This document shows, piece after piece, positions 8,556-16,997 of a stretch of 64,000 bases of DNA. This DNA comes from Sphaerisporangium corydalis (lineage in GTDB: Bacteria; Actinomycetota; Actinomycetes; Streptosporangiales; Streptosporangiaceae), in assembly GCF_025506355.1 (NCBI RefSeq), contig NZ_JANZYP010000056.1, positions 1-64,000 on the forward strand, written 5' to 3'. A program made the position numbers and the translations under genes. The notes under the pieces are model-generated. The model saw only the letters and a program-made list of their open reading frames with translations, was not told the origin of the DNA and searched no databases. Every line of letters starts with the position of its first letter. The stretch's first letter is position 1.

Positions 8556-10811
8556 ATGAGACGCCGGAGGAATCTGGCCGCCTCGATCGGCGGGTGGAGC
8601 GCACGCCACCGCTGGGCGGCACTGGTGATCTGGATCGCCTTCGTGGCCGTGGCCACGATCGCGGGCAACGCCGTCGGCACGGCCAAGATGAAGGACTACG
8701 AGAGCCAGAACGGCGATTCCCGGAAAGCCGGTCAGATCCTCGACGGCGCGAACTTCAAGGACGTCGCGGGCGAGGTCGTCCTGATCCAGTCCAAGGACGG
8801 CGCCCTGTCGGTGAGCGACCCCCGGTTCCGCGAGGCCGTGACCCGCGTGAAGGACGCGGTGACCGCCACCGGCCAGGTCGAGGGCGTGCGCACGCCGTAC
8901 GACAAGGAGCCCTCGCCGGTCACCCCCGACAAGCACGCCACCCTCGTCCAGTTCAACATGAAGGGTGAGGGGAAGACCGCGGACGGGCGGGTGCAGCCGG
9001 TCCTCACCGCCGTCGCGGGCGTGCAGGCGGGCTTCCCCGAGCTGCGCGTGGAGGAGGCCGGCGGCGCCAGCGCGGGCAAGATGATCGGCGAGGCGATCGA
9101 CAAGGACTTCGTCCGGGCCGAGCAGCTCTCGCTCCCGATCACCTTCGGCATCCTGCTGGCCGCGTTCGGCGCGCTGCTCGCGGCGCTGGTCCCGCTCGCC
9201 CTGGCGATGACCGCGATCATCGGCGCCACCGGCCTGCTCGGCCTCACCAGCCATCTACTCCACGTCGACGACGCCACGCCGAACCTGATGCTGCTCATCG
9301 GCCTCGCCGTGGGCGTGGACTACAGCCTGTTCTACATCCGCAGGGAACGGGAGGAACGGGCCAAGGGCCGCGACAAGCGCCGCGCCATCGAGATCGCCGC
9401 GGCGACCTCAGGGCGCGCCGTGCTGATCTCCGGCATCACGGTGATCGTCGCCATGGCCGGCATGTTCCTCACCGGCAACGGCACCTTCATGGGCTTCGCG
9501 GAGGGCACGATCCTGGTGGTGCTGACCGCCATGATCGGCTCGCTGACCGTGCTGCCCGCGCTGCTGTCCCTGATCGGCGACAAGGTCGACGCGCGGCTCA
9601 TCCACGGCACCGTGCGGGTGCTGACCCGGGGCCGGGTCACCTGGGCGCGCAAGCTCGGCGGGCGCAACGGCGAGGGCCGGTTCTGGAACAAGGTGCTCGA
9701 CGGGGTGCTGCGCCGCCCGCTGGTCTCCGCCGTGCTGGCGGGCGGGCTCCTGGTCGCGCTCGCGATCCCCGCGTTCTCGCTGCGCACGGGCACGCAGACC
9801 ATCGACGACCTGCAGGGCAATTACGCGATCGCCGAGACGTTCAAGCGCATCGACAAGGCGTTCCCCGGGGGCAACGAGCCGGCGATCGTCGTGCTCAAGG
9901 CGGCGGACGTCACGACCCCGGCGGTCACCTCGGCCATCGACCGGTTCAAGCAACAGGCGTTCGCGACGGGCGAGGCCAACGAGCCGTTCGGCGTCGAGGT
10001 CAACCCCGGCAAGAACGTGGCGCGCATCTCCATCGGCCTCAAGGGCGACGTCGCGGCCACCGAGCACGCCGTGCGCACCCTGCGTGACACGGTCGTCCCG
10101 GCGACGCTCGCGGGCGCCGGCGAGGCCCACGTCACGGGCAACGCGGCGGGCTCGATGGACTTCAACGACCAGCTCGCCAGGACCATTCCGCTGGTGTTCG
10201 GGTTCGTGCTGCTGCTCGCCTTCCTGCTCCTGCTGACGTCGTTCCGCTCGCTCGTGGTCGCGGTCAAGGCGATCCTGCTCAACCTGCTGTCGGTGGCGGC
10301 GGCGTACGGGGTGCTGGTCCTGGTGTTCCAGAAGGGGTACGGGGAGGGCCTGCTGGGCTTCACCTCGACCGGGTACATCACCGACTGGCTGCCACTGTTC
10401 CTGTTCGTGATCCTGTTCGGCCTCTCGATGGACTACCACGTGTTCATCCTCAGCCGGGTGCGCGAGGCCTACGACCGGGGCATGCGCACCGAGGACGCGA
10501 TCAGCTTCGGCATCAGGTCCACGGCGGGCGTCGTGACCAGCGCCGCGCTCATCATGGTCGCGGTGTTCTCCACCTTCGCCACCCTGTCGCTGCTGACGTT
10601 CATGCAGATGGGCGTCGGCCTGGCGGCGGCGATCCTGATCGACGCCACCATCGTCAGGGCGGTCCTGCTGCCGGCCACGATGAAGCTGCTCGGCGACTGG
10701 AACTGGTACCTGCCGCGCTGGCTCGGCTGGCTGCCGCAGCTCTCGCACGGCGACGACGATGACGACCTCGAACCGCTCCCCCAGGAGAAGCTGCCGGTCC
10801 CCGTCGGCTGA
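8556..10811 (+). CDS. MMPL/RND-family membrane transporter
   Basis: A 751-residue integral membrane protein in the MmpL (RND superfamily) layout: one N-terminal helix, a large extracytoplasmic domain, a bundle of helices with GLAVGVDYSLFYIRRERE, a second external domain, and a second bundle with LFGLSMDYHVFILSRVREAYDRG. The conserved GxxxDYxxF...R signatures in both halves mark the proton-relay helices. MMPL proteins export lipids, siderophores, pigments or antibiotics using the proton gradient. At about 750 residues it is the compact form seen in actinomycetes. GGGGGAG lies 7 nt upstream of the ATG and can be masked by a leader hairpin. The neighbours do not point to a substrate. Confidence 0.92.
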   Translation: MRRRRNLAASIGGWSARHRWAALVIWIAFVAVATIAGNAVGTAKMKDYESQNGDSRKAGQILDGANFKDVAGEVVLIQSKDGALSVSDPRFREAVTRVKDAVTATGQVEGVRTPYDKEPSPVTPDKHATLVQFNMKGEGKTADGRVQPVLTAVAGVQAGFPELRVEEAGGASAGKMIGEAIDKDFVRAEQLSLPITFGILLAAFGALLAALVPLALAMTAIIGATGLLGLTSHLLHVDDATPNLMLLIGLAVGVDYSLFYIRREREERAKGRDKRRAIEIAAATSGRAVLISGITVIVAMAGMFLTGNGTFMGFAEGTILVVLTAMIGSLTVLPALLSLIGDKVDARLIHGTVRVLTRGRVTWARKLGGRNGEGRFWNKVLDGVLRRPLVSAVLAGGLLVALAIPAFSLRTGTQTIDDLQGNYAIAETFKRIDKAFPGGNEPAIVVLKAADVTTPAVTSAIDRFKQQAFATGEANEPFGVEVNPGKNVARISIGLKGDVAATEHAVRTLRDTVVPATLAGAGEAHVTGNAAGSMDFNDQLARTIPLVFGFVLLLAFLLLLTSFRSLVVAVKAILLNLLSVAAAYGVLVLVFQKGYGEGLLGFTSTGYITDWLPLFLFVILFGLSMDYHVFILSRVREAYDRGMRTEDAISFGIRSTAGVVTSAALIMVAVFSTFATLSLLTFMQMGVGLAAAILIDATIVRAVLLPATMKLLGDWNWYLPRWLGWLPQLSHGDDDDDLEPLPQEKLPVPVG

Positions 10812-10818
10812 CCGGCCC

Positions 10819-10845
10819 GGGCCTCCGGCACCGCGCCGGAGGCCC
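10819..10845 (+). terminator. Hairpin terminator after the MMPL gene
   Basis: An 11-bp perfect stem (10819-10829 with 10835-10845) and a 5-nt loop begins 8 nt after the stop codon. Confidence 0.7.
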
Positions 10846-10854
10846 GCCGAGAAC

Positions 10855-10947
10855 GTGTACGGCTCGCGCGCGGAGGCCGTCTCGGGGGAGACGGTCGTCC
10901 GGAGGAGGCCCGCTTGAGGGAGGGAGGCCTTCGCGCGGGCCGTACAC
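10855..10947. repeat. Long-range inverted repeat with GTACGG cores
   Basis: The 16-nt arm at 10855-10870 (GTGTACGGCTCGCGCG) pairs with 10932-10947 with one wobble. Inside is a smaller hairpin, GTCTC-GGGG-GAGAC, and just after it CCGTAC and GTACGG (10940-10957) form another. It lies between two convergent genes, so it may be a second terminator or a repetitive extragenic element. Confidence 0.5.
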
Positions 10948-10992
10948 ACGCGTACGGCTCCGGGTCAGGACGGCCCGGGTGAAGGAGCCGGG

Positions 10993-11763
10993 TCAGGACA
11001 GCTCGGTGAAGGAGTCGGGGAAGTGCGCGGTGCCGATCATGCCGCCCTGGCCGCGCACCCTGTCCAGCAGGGCCAGCCGGGTCGCCACCGCCACCTCAGG
11101 GTCCAGGTCGTGGGCGTACCGGATGGCCGGGTTGACGAGCTGGACGGGGTGGAGCACCACGTCGCCCGTCAGCGTCAGCGGCCCGATCTCGACGACCTGA
11201 TGGCCCGGCGTGTGGCCGGGGGCCAGGGCGACGCGGACGCCGGGGGCGACGGCGGCGTCGCCGTCCACGACGTCGACCAGGCCGGTCAGCGGGCGCAGGA
11301 TCCGGTCAAGGACGGGGTTCGGGCCGGCGTTCTCGATCCAGTCGACCTCGGCGCGCTGCAGCACGTGCCGGGCGTTGGGGAAGGCCGGGACGCCGTCGGT
11401 GACGGCGCCGCTGGCGTGGTCGGAGTGCAGGTGGGTGAGCACCACCGTGCCGATGTCCTCGGGCGCGACGCCCGCCGCGGCCAGCTCGCCGAGCAACCCG
11501 CCGGGCACCGGCGCCCAGGTCGACGCGGGCGAGCCCGGGGCGCCGATCCCGGTGTCGACCAGCACCGGGCGGCCGGTGCGGGGACGCAGCAGGTAGCAGC
11601 GGAAGTGCAGCACCCACTCATCGGACATCCCCGCCCAGTCCTCGGGCGACCCCCCGGACAGCGTCTCCCGCACCGGGCGCCGGAGCGACTCCCCCATCGG
11701 ACCCACGGCGTCGCAAAGCGGAACCACCTCGACACCGGCGACGGACCTGGGCGCGTACGACAT
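10993..11763 (-). CDS. Metallo-beta-lactamase-fold hydrolase
   Basis: A 256-residue cytoplasmic protein with the zinc-binding HLHSDH motif (residues near 115), followed by GHTPGHQ and TGDVVLHP, which carry the later His and Asp ligands. This is the AttM/lactonase-like branch of the MBL superfamily, whose members cleave lactones, esters or thioesters. I chose the ATG at 11763 because AAGGAG lies 5 nt upstream; the frame extends 10 codons further. It converges on the MMPL gene. The substrate is unknown; quorum-signal lactonase is a possibility, not a call. Confidence 0.87.
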   Translation of the reverse strand: MSYAPRSVAGVEVVPLCDAVGPMGESLRRPVRETLSGGSPEDWAGMSDEWVLHFRCYLLRPRTGRPVLVDTGIGAPGSPASTWAPVPGGLLGELAAAGVAPEDIGTVVLTHLHSDHASGAVTDGVPAFPNARHVLQRAEVDWIENAGPNPVLDRILRPLTGLVDVVDGDAAVAPGVRVALAPGHTPGHQVVEIGPLTLTGDVVLHPVQLVNPAIRYAHDLDPEVAVATRLALLDRVRGQGGMIGTAHFPDSFTELS

Positions 11764-11810
11764 GGATCTCCTTCGTCTGGTGTGTTCCGGCACAGACTAG
11801 CGATCAGGGG

Positions 11811-11841
11811 TTGCGCGGGGATCGCCCATTGCTGTTATCTT
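11811..11841 (+). promoter_or_regulatory. Probable promoter for the short rho gene
   Basis: TTGCGC (11811-11816) and TATCTT (11836-11841) are separated by 19 nt, with TTATCT one base earlier giving 18. The predicted start of transcription falls at about 11846-11848, exactly at an in-frame GTG. Confidence 0.45.
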
Positions 11842-11845
11842 TGAA

Positions 11846-12106
11846 GTGGCTCTTCAGCGCGATCGGCTCGGCCTCGCGCACATCTCAGAGTCGTTCTCTT
11901 CTCTCGCCGCCCCGCTGAGGGGCAGGCATCCCACCGTTCGGCGCCCGATCCGCCGCAGGCCTTCCGGCCGCGGCCCCGGTCCCCGAGCGGGCCCACCTCG
12001 CCGTCGCTCCGGCAGGCCGTCATGGCCGCCACGGGCGGTCTCCGTGGTGCGCCCGGCGTCCGCCGCCTCAGCCGGCCCGCGGCCCATCCCCAAGGACGGA
12101 CCATGA
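11846..12106 (+). CDS. Possible leaderless upstream ORF of rho
   Basis: An 86-codon frame whose GTG sits 5 nt after the -10 box TATCTT and whose TGA overlaps the rho start codon (ATGA at 12103-12106). This geometry suggests a leaderless mRNA beginning with a leader peptide coupled to rho. Against it, the peptide is Arg/Pro-rich and low in complexity and has no known domain; the same DNA could simply be a C-rich untranslated rho leader. The region 11,900-12,100 is about 260 bp that would otherwise be unexplained. Confidence 0.3.
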   Translation: MALQRDRLGLAHISESFSSLAAPLRGRHPTVRRPIRRRPSGRGPGPRAGPPRRRSGRPSWPPRAVSVVRPASAASAGPRPIPKDGP

Positions 12107-13311
12107 CCGTGACCACCGAAGCACCCCCACGCACCACCAGAACACGCACGACTCCCCGGACACCTCCGGCCGACGTCGTGCCAGAAACCACGACCGCGGC
12201 CAAGCCGCGCAGGCGGACGCCCGCCGCCGACCAGCCCCTGGAGCACGTCTCCGGGTTGCTGGAGGTCCGCGACCGGACCGCCTTCATCAGGACGAACGGC
12301 TACCTGCCCGGCGAGAACGACGTCCGCGTACCGCTGTCCCAGGTCACCGAGTTCGGGCTGCGCCCCGGCGACCTGGTGACGGGCAGCGCCCGCAGGCCGT
12401 ACGAGCGGCTGGCCGCGCTGGTGTCGGTCAACGGCCAGCTCCCCGGGCACGCCAGGCCGCACTTCGCGGCGCTGACGCCCATCCACCCCCGCCGGCGCAT
12501 GGTCCTTGAGACCGACTCCCTCATCACCCGGGTGGTCGACCTGATCGCGCCCATCGGCAGGGGGCAGCGCGGCCTGATCGTCGCGCCTCCCAAGGCCGGG
12601 AAGACCATGGTCCTCAAGGCGATCGCCGACGCCGTGACCCGGAACCACCCGGCCACCCACCTCATGATCGTGCTCGTGGGCGAGCGGCCCGAGGAGGTCA
12701 CCGACTTCCGCGAGTCCGTCCACGGCGAGGTGATCGCCTCGACGTTCGACCGGCCCGAGCGCGACCACACGGCCATCGCCGAGCTGGCCGTCGAGCGGGC
12801 CAAGCGGCTGGTCGAGCGCGGCCAGGACGTCGTGATCCTGCTGGACTCGCTGACCAGGCTCGGCCGCGCGTACAACGTCATCGCGCCGAACGGCGGCAAG
12901 ACCCTCACGGGCGGGATCGACGCGCAGGCCGTCCACCTGCCGAAACGCCTGTTCGGCGCGGCACGCGCGATCAGGGAGGGCGGCTCCCTGACGATCCTCG
13001 CGACCGCGCTCGCCGAGACCGGCTCCCGCATGGACGACTACTTCTTCGAGGAGTTCAAGGGCACCGGCAACATGGAGCTGCGGCTGAGCCGGGCCCTGGC
13101 CGAGCACCGGCTGTACCCGGCGGTCGACGTGAGCGCCTCCAGCACCCGGCGCGAGGAGCTGCTGCTCCCCGACGCCGAGCGGGAGACGATCTGGAAGCTC
13201 CGCAGGGTGCTGTCCGGGCTGGAGCGCGAGCAGGCGCTGACCGTGCTCCTTGACCGCCTCAAGGAGACCCCCTCGAACGCGGCCTTCCTGCGGCAGGTCA
13301 CCGTTTCCTGA
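12103..13311 (+). CDS. rho: Transcription termination factor Rho, short paralogue
   Basis: A 402-residue RNA-dependent ATPase. After a basic Thr/Pro-rich tail (1-45) comes the RNA-binding OB region (about 46-125), then the RecA-like motor with Walker A APPKAGKT (161-168), Walker B VILLD (244-248), the Q-loop region LTGGIDAQAVHLPKR and ETGSRMDDYFFEEFKGTGNMELRLSR. The RNP1 motif, DGFGFLRS in E. coli, here reads DRTAFIRT (57-64), so one stacking Phe is Thr59. The N-terminal helical bundle is absent. Main actinobacterial Rho proteins are usually 600-700 residues with a long insertion; this one is as short as the enterobacterial form and is probably a second copy. I chose ATG 12103, preceded by AAGGACGG. 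It might be a specialised or drug-tolerant Rho (inference). Confidence 0.9.
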   Translation: MTVTTEAPPRTTRTRTTPRTPPADVVPETTTAAKPRRRTPAADQPLEHVSGLLEVRDRTAFIRTNGYLPGENDVRVPLSQVTEFGLRPGDLVTGSARRPYERLAALVSVNGQLPGHARPHFAALTPIHPRRRMVLETDSLITRVVDLIAPIGRGQRGLIVAPPKAGKTMVLKAIADAVTRNHPATHLMIVLVGERPEEVTDFRESVHGEVIASTFDRPERDHTAIAELAVERAKRLVERGQDVVILLDSLTRLGRAYNVIAPNGGKTLTGGIDAQAVHLPKRLFGAARAIREGGSLTILATALAETGSRMDDYFFEEFKGTGNMELRLSRALAEHRLYPAVDVSASSTRREELLLPDAERETIWKLRRVLSGLEREQALTVLLDRLKETPSNAAFLRQVTVS

Positions 13312-13323
13312 CGGGCCCGGCCC

Positions 13324-13959
13324 TCAGTAGGCCACCCCGACCGCCTGCTTCACCGTCGCGGGGTCGTCGACGGTGGCGAGCATGGCGTGCGCCAGGTCGG
13401 CGCGCGAGATCGCGCGGCCGCCGGGCACGTTCCCCCCGATGACCCGCCGGTACTCCCCTGTGAGCGGCTTGTCGGTGAGCCGGGGCGGGCGGACGATCGT
13501 CCACTCCACGGCGCTGCGCCGCACCTCCTCCTCCATCGCCGCGAGGTCGGCGTACCCCTCGCGAAGGAGGCCGCGCAGCAGCGGCAGCGCGATCTTCCGG
13601 TACCAGAAGGGCTCCCCCTCGGGGACGGGGCCGACGGGCACGGCGCTCAAGACAACGAGGCGGCGCACCTCGGTGCCGTCGATCGCGCTCAGGATGGACC
13701 GCAGGGCGATCGAGGCGATGCCCACCTCCTTCCTGTTGTTCGGGCCGAGCGCGGAGATCACGGCCTCCCGGCCGGCGAGCGCGGGGCGGAGCGCTTCGGG
13801 ACCGGTCACCTCGGCGGTGACGACCTCCAGCGCGGAGTGGCTGACGGGCAGGCGCGCGGGATCGCGTACCACGGCGGTGACCTGGTGTCCCGCGTCCAGG
13901 GCCTGCCGGACGACTTCTCTTCCCGTACGGCCGGTCGCTCCGAAGACGGTGAGTTTCAT
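13324..13959 (-). CDS. NAD(P)-binding reductase (SDR_a5/NmrA-like)
   Basis: A 211-residue Rossmann protein starting MKLTVFGATGRTGREVV, the GXXGXXG dinucleotide motif of atypical SDRs related to biliverdin/flavin reductases and NmrA-like proteins. Later motifs are VISALGPNN, RLVVLSAVPVG and WTIVRPPRLTD, all typical of this family. The ATG at 13959 has GGGGGAAG about 7 nt upstream. The gene is divergent from a TetR regulator and shares a palindromic operator with it, so it is probably the regulated target; an inducer would relieve repression. The substrate is unknown, and NmrA-like binding without catalysis is possible. It converges on rho with a 12-nt gap. Confidence 0.85.
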   Translation of the reverse strand: MKLTVFGATGRTGREVVRQALDAGHQVTAVVRDPARLPVSHSALEVVTAEVTGPEALRPALAGREAVISALGPNNRKEVGIASIALRSILSAIDGTEVRRLVVLSAVPVGPVPEGEPFWYRKIALPLLRGLLREGYADLAAMEEEVRRSAVEWTIVRPPRLTDKPLTGEYRRVIGGNVPGGRAISRADLAHAMLATVDDPATVKQAVGVAY

Positions 13960-13979
13960 GAGACTTCCCCCCAAAGTTG

Positions 13980-13991
13980 GTGAGTACTCAC
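13980..13991. promoter_or_regulatory. TetR-type operator GTGAGTACTCAC
   Basis: A perfect 12-bp palindrome in the divergent promoter between the reductase and the TetR gene. A second half-copy, GATGAGTAC, lies about 12 bp further right. Position and symmetry fit autoregulation by the neighbouring TetR protein. Confidence 0.7.
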
Positions 13992-14062
13992 TCACATCAT
14001 AGGATGAGTACCCGCCGCGGGGCCGGGCAAAGCCCCGGCCGGTGAAAGGAAGAACCGTCCCG

Positions 14063-14677
14063 ATGCCCGACCAGCGCACCGCCTCCGGCGCCCGCACCCG
14101 GCAGCGCATCCTCGCGTCCGCCGAGCACCTCATGCGCACGGTGGGCCTGGCCCACGTCACCACCAAGGAGATCGCCCGCGCCGCCGGGTGCTCAGAGGCG
14201 GCCCTCTACCGGCACTTCTCGGGCAAGGAGGAGCTGTTCGTCGCCGTCCTGCGCGAGCGGCTGCCCTCCCTGGGGCCGTTGATCGCGGAGCTGTCCGAGG
14301 ACCCCGGCGAGCGGACCGCCGAGGAGAGCCTCACCGACATCGCACGCAACGCCACGCTGTTCTACGAGGCGAGCATGCCCATCGGCTCCTCCCTGTTCGC
14401 CGAGCCCGCCCTGCTCGCGCGCCACCGCGAAGGGCTGCGCGCGCTGAACGCCGGCCCGCACAAGCCGCTGGAGTCGCTCGCCGCCTTCCTCGAGGGCCTG
14501 CGCGCCGCCGGCCGCATCCGCGCGGACGCCGACCCCGGACCGGCCGCGGCCCTGCTCCTCGGCGCCTGCTACCAGCGCGCCTTCCTGCGGCACTTCATGG
14601 GCGAAGAGGGCTCCCCCGCGACCCTGGACGACTTCGCCACCGGCCTGACCCGCACCCTCCTGACCGGCATCGCCTGA
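14063..14677 (+). CDS. TetR-family transcriptional repressor
   Basis: A 204-residue regulator. The N-terminal HTH covers about residues 10-60 (TRQRILASAEHLMRTVGLAHVTTKEIARAAGCSEAALYRHFSGKEELF), a textbook TetR DNA-binding domain. The C-terminal two thirds is the all-helical ligand-binding and dimerisation part. I chose the ATG at 14063 with AAGGAAG upstream; a GTG at 14042 is possible but lacks a ribosome site. The palindrome at 13980-13991 between it and the divergent reductase is the likely operator. The ligand is unknown. Confidence 0.92.
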   Translation: MPDQRTASGARTRQRILASAEHLMRTVGLAHVTTKEIARAAGCSEAALYRHFSGKEELFVAVLRERLPSLGPLIAELSEDPGERTAEESLTDIARNATLFYEASMPIGSSLFAEPALLARHREGLRALNAGPHKPLESLAAFLEGLRAAGRIRADADPGPAAALLLGACYQRAFLRHFMGEEGSPATLDDFATGLTRTLLTGIA

Positions 14678-14768
14678 CCCTCGCTGACGCAAATGCGGAG
14701 GACCTTACATACACACGCAGCCGATGCCCGCGACATCCCAAGCGAGCCCAGTGGTCGATCCAGCATGT

Positions 14769-16994
14769 CTAGAGGTCCAGGTGTGACGCTAGCTTCTGGT
14801 ATTCAGCGCTAAGAGCCGCAGTCCGATCCTGCGAAGAGGGATCTATGAGGTTCAGTCGCACAAGAACCTGTCGCTCGCCTTCAGACAGAAGATCCGAGTA
14901 TGTACGACTCTCATAGAAGGATCGGAGAGTCCGAAGGTCCCAAAAACGCAGACGCAGATCCCGGAGGAGATTCCCTGACAAACGCCGGTAGATCGCTGCT
15001 CGTGTTCTGGACCAGTCTTGGCCAGCATCGACAAAAGTATGTAGATCAGCCTGGACGTCTCCGAAATATACCATCTGCACTGAACGGTTCATCCTCGCTT
15101 CATCTGGCTCGTCAAGCAGAGCAAGATATTTCTTCTCAATTTCAGAGTCACCTTGAAGAATGACACTCAATGCTGCTGAGCGTCGAAGCAGGGGATGTCT
15201 CTCGTTCGCAAATGCCCAGGACAGCACAGGGGGGATCTCGTTCAACGGTAGCCTCCCTATATAGTAGAGAATCTGTTCCCTGACCCTGTCCGCCTGATTC
15301 TGGTGATCCGTTGACCGAACGGTGGTCTCATCCACTGATACAAGCAACTCGTACCGTTCAGTCAAGTTTGCCAGGCACCGCTCGACGGAACGGCGGGGGG
15401 CCTCCAGCATCCCACTACGCACGAACACGTTCACGTCGTCGGCAACGGTTGTGTCGAGAGCGACGTCGATCTCCTCCCCACCCTCCAGGAAGGAGGTCAA
15501 AATGTGCTGAGCAATAAGGAACTCGCCGATAGTCTCATGGCGGAACCCTCTGACCAGGGCCTCGCCCGACTCGTCCCGATCGATCGTGAGGAGCTCGGAG
15601 AACGCCGAGTCATCCAGCGAGTCCAGCAAGCTCACCCCCACCACATCGCCGACAATCAACCGCAAAAGACTCACATCGCCCTTATTTCGATAAATCCATC
15701 GGGCAATGAGCAGATGCGCACGTCGGATGACCTTGGCATCGAAACCCCCAGTACCACGATGTCGCTCTTTCTTAATCCACTCATCGTAGAAGAGGCGATA
15801 CAGGCTATAGGGCTCTTTGAGATCGACCACATCCAATCGCGTTCCCACCGCCAGAAGATAGAGAAGCAGTGTGAGCCGCATCGGATTACTGATTAGATTG
15901 CGTGAGCCGGCGAAGTCCTCCATGATGCGCTCGATGACAGCCGAGATCGAGTCGTCGTCGACCCTCTCCGCGTAAAGTCGGGAAAACTCCCGCACATCGC
16001 CGTCATGCCAGCTACATATTTCCACGACCTCTGCCAGTTCCCCCACATGAGGGTGAAGTACAGGGTACTGGCGTTCAAAGAACTCCGTCCGAGAAGCGAC
16101 AATGACAACGGCGTTCAGCTGCAATAGCCTGCTCAGTGATCGCGCCAAATCCACCATGACGCTCTCGCTCGCCTCGTCCAGACCGTCGACCAGGACAGTC
16201 AGGGCGCTCTGCCTGTCAACCTTCGCGATGATCGAATCGATCTTAGTGCCGACTTCTCGAGCCTGGAGGAGGACTCGCTGTTCAGGAAATGCACCACCAC
16301 CCGACAAGAGGATTGTTCGCAGGGCGGTCGTCTTTCCCGATCCCGCATCACCGACTACTGCGATGCATGAGGACCTGAAAGGCTCAGGTTGTGCGAGCCA
16401 GCGCGACAACCTTGTCTCCGGACCTGGATGCTTGTGCAGTTTGATGCTAGGATCCATGATCATTTCTGGCCACACAAAATCAAAACTCGGTCCATTGAAG
16501 TTCAACCAAGGAAGGATCGGAGAGTTGAGCAGCGCGCGCTTCTGACGCTGGGTCTCATCACTGTCGACAGAGCGTCTGATACCAGCCCTTATGGCACTGA
16601 CTATTTCCTGAAGAGATCGCTCATAGTCAGCCGAGCGTCTGAAATCGATGTACTTCAGTCTGTGTAGCACGGAGGGCAGGCCGCAGTCCTGCAGGAGTAG
16701 GGGAAGAAGTACCCTGTCCACGGCCGCCGAGTCACGCCAGACGACCACTTCCTCCTCAAGTCTGCACCACTCGGATTCCAGCCATGAAGGCGTGACCACA
16801 GCTACCAGGTGCCGACAAGAGCCCAGCGCCTCCCGCAGGCCGCGCGGGATGGACTCGCCGGCTCCTATCGCCGCCGGCGCAAAGAAGATCTCAAGCGGCC
16901 TACCGCTCACCCGAAACCGCCGAAGGCGCCTATAGAGGCGATCAGCCCATTCGGCGTCCTGCAGGCTGTGACTCAAGAAGACGTCGTAGGCCAT
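14769..16994 (-). CDS. TIR-NACHT STAND-like NTPase (bacterial NLR-type immune protein)
   Basis: A 741-residue protein in three parts. Residues 1 to about 140 are a TIR domain: YDVFLSHS at the start, then SEWCRLE (74-80), whose Glu80 sits where NAD-cleaving TIR domains have their catalytic Glu. Residues about 205-480 are a NACHT-type NTPase with Walker A GDAGSGKT (215-222), Walker B ending LVDGLDEA (268-275) and an Arg-containing sensor stretch VIVASRTEFF. The rest is helical and probably senses or oligomerises. Proteins of this kind are immune sensors in which NTP-driven assembly activates TIR NADase and stops growth on phage infection. It is the last gene of the operon, 3 nt after the HD gene, with no ribosome site of its own, implying coupled translation. 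The trigger is unknown. Confidence 0.88.
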   Translation of the reverse strand: MAYDVFLSHSLQDAEWADRLYRRLRRFRVSGRPLEIFFAPAAIGAGESIPRGLREALGSCRHLVAVVTPSWLESEWCRLEEEVVVWRDSAAVDRVLLPLLLQDCGLPSVLHRLKYIDFRRSADYERSLQEIVSAIRAGIRRSVDSDETQRQKRALLNSPILPWLNFNGPSFDFVWPEMIMDPSIKLHKHPGPETRLSRWLAQPEPFRSSCIAVVGDAGSGKTTALRTILLSGGGAFPEQRVLLQAREVGTKIDSIIAKVDRQSALTVLVDGLDEASESVMVDLARSLSRLLQLNAVVIVASRTEFFERQYPVLHPHVGELAEVVEICSWHDGDVREFSRLYAERVDDDSISAVIERIMEDFAGSRNLISNPMRLTLLLYLLAVGTRLDVVDLKEPYSLYRLFYDEWIKKERHRGTGGFDAKVIRRAHLLIARWIYRNKGDVSLLRLIVGDVVGVSLLDSLDDSAFSELLTIDRDESGEALVRGFRHETIGEFLIAQHILTSFLEGGEEIDVALDTTVADDVNVFVRSGMLEAPRRSVERCLANLTERYELLVSVDETTVRSTDHQNQADRVREQILYYIGRLPLNEIPPVLSWAFANERHPLLRRSAALSVILQGDSEIEKKYLALLDEPDEARMNRSVQMVYFGDVQADLHTFVDAGQDWSRTRAAIYRRLSGNLLRDLRLRFWDLRTLRSFYESRTYSDLLSEGERQVLVRLNLIDPSSQDRTAALSAEYQKLASHLDL

Positions 16995-16997
16995 ATT

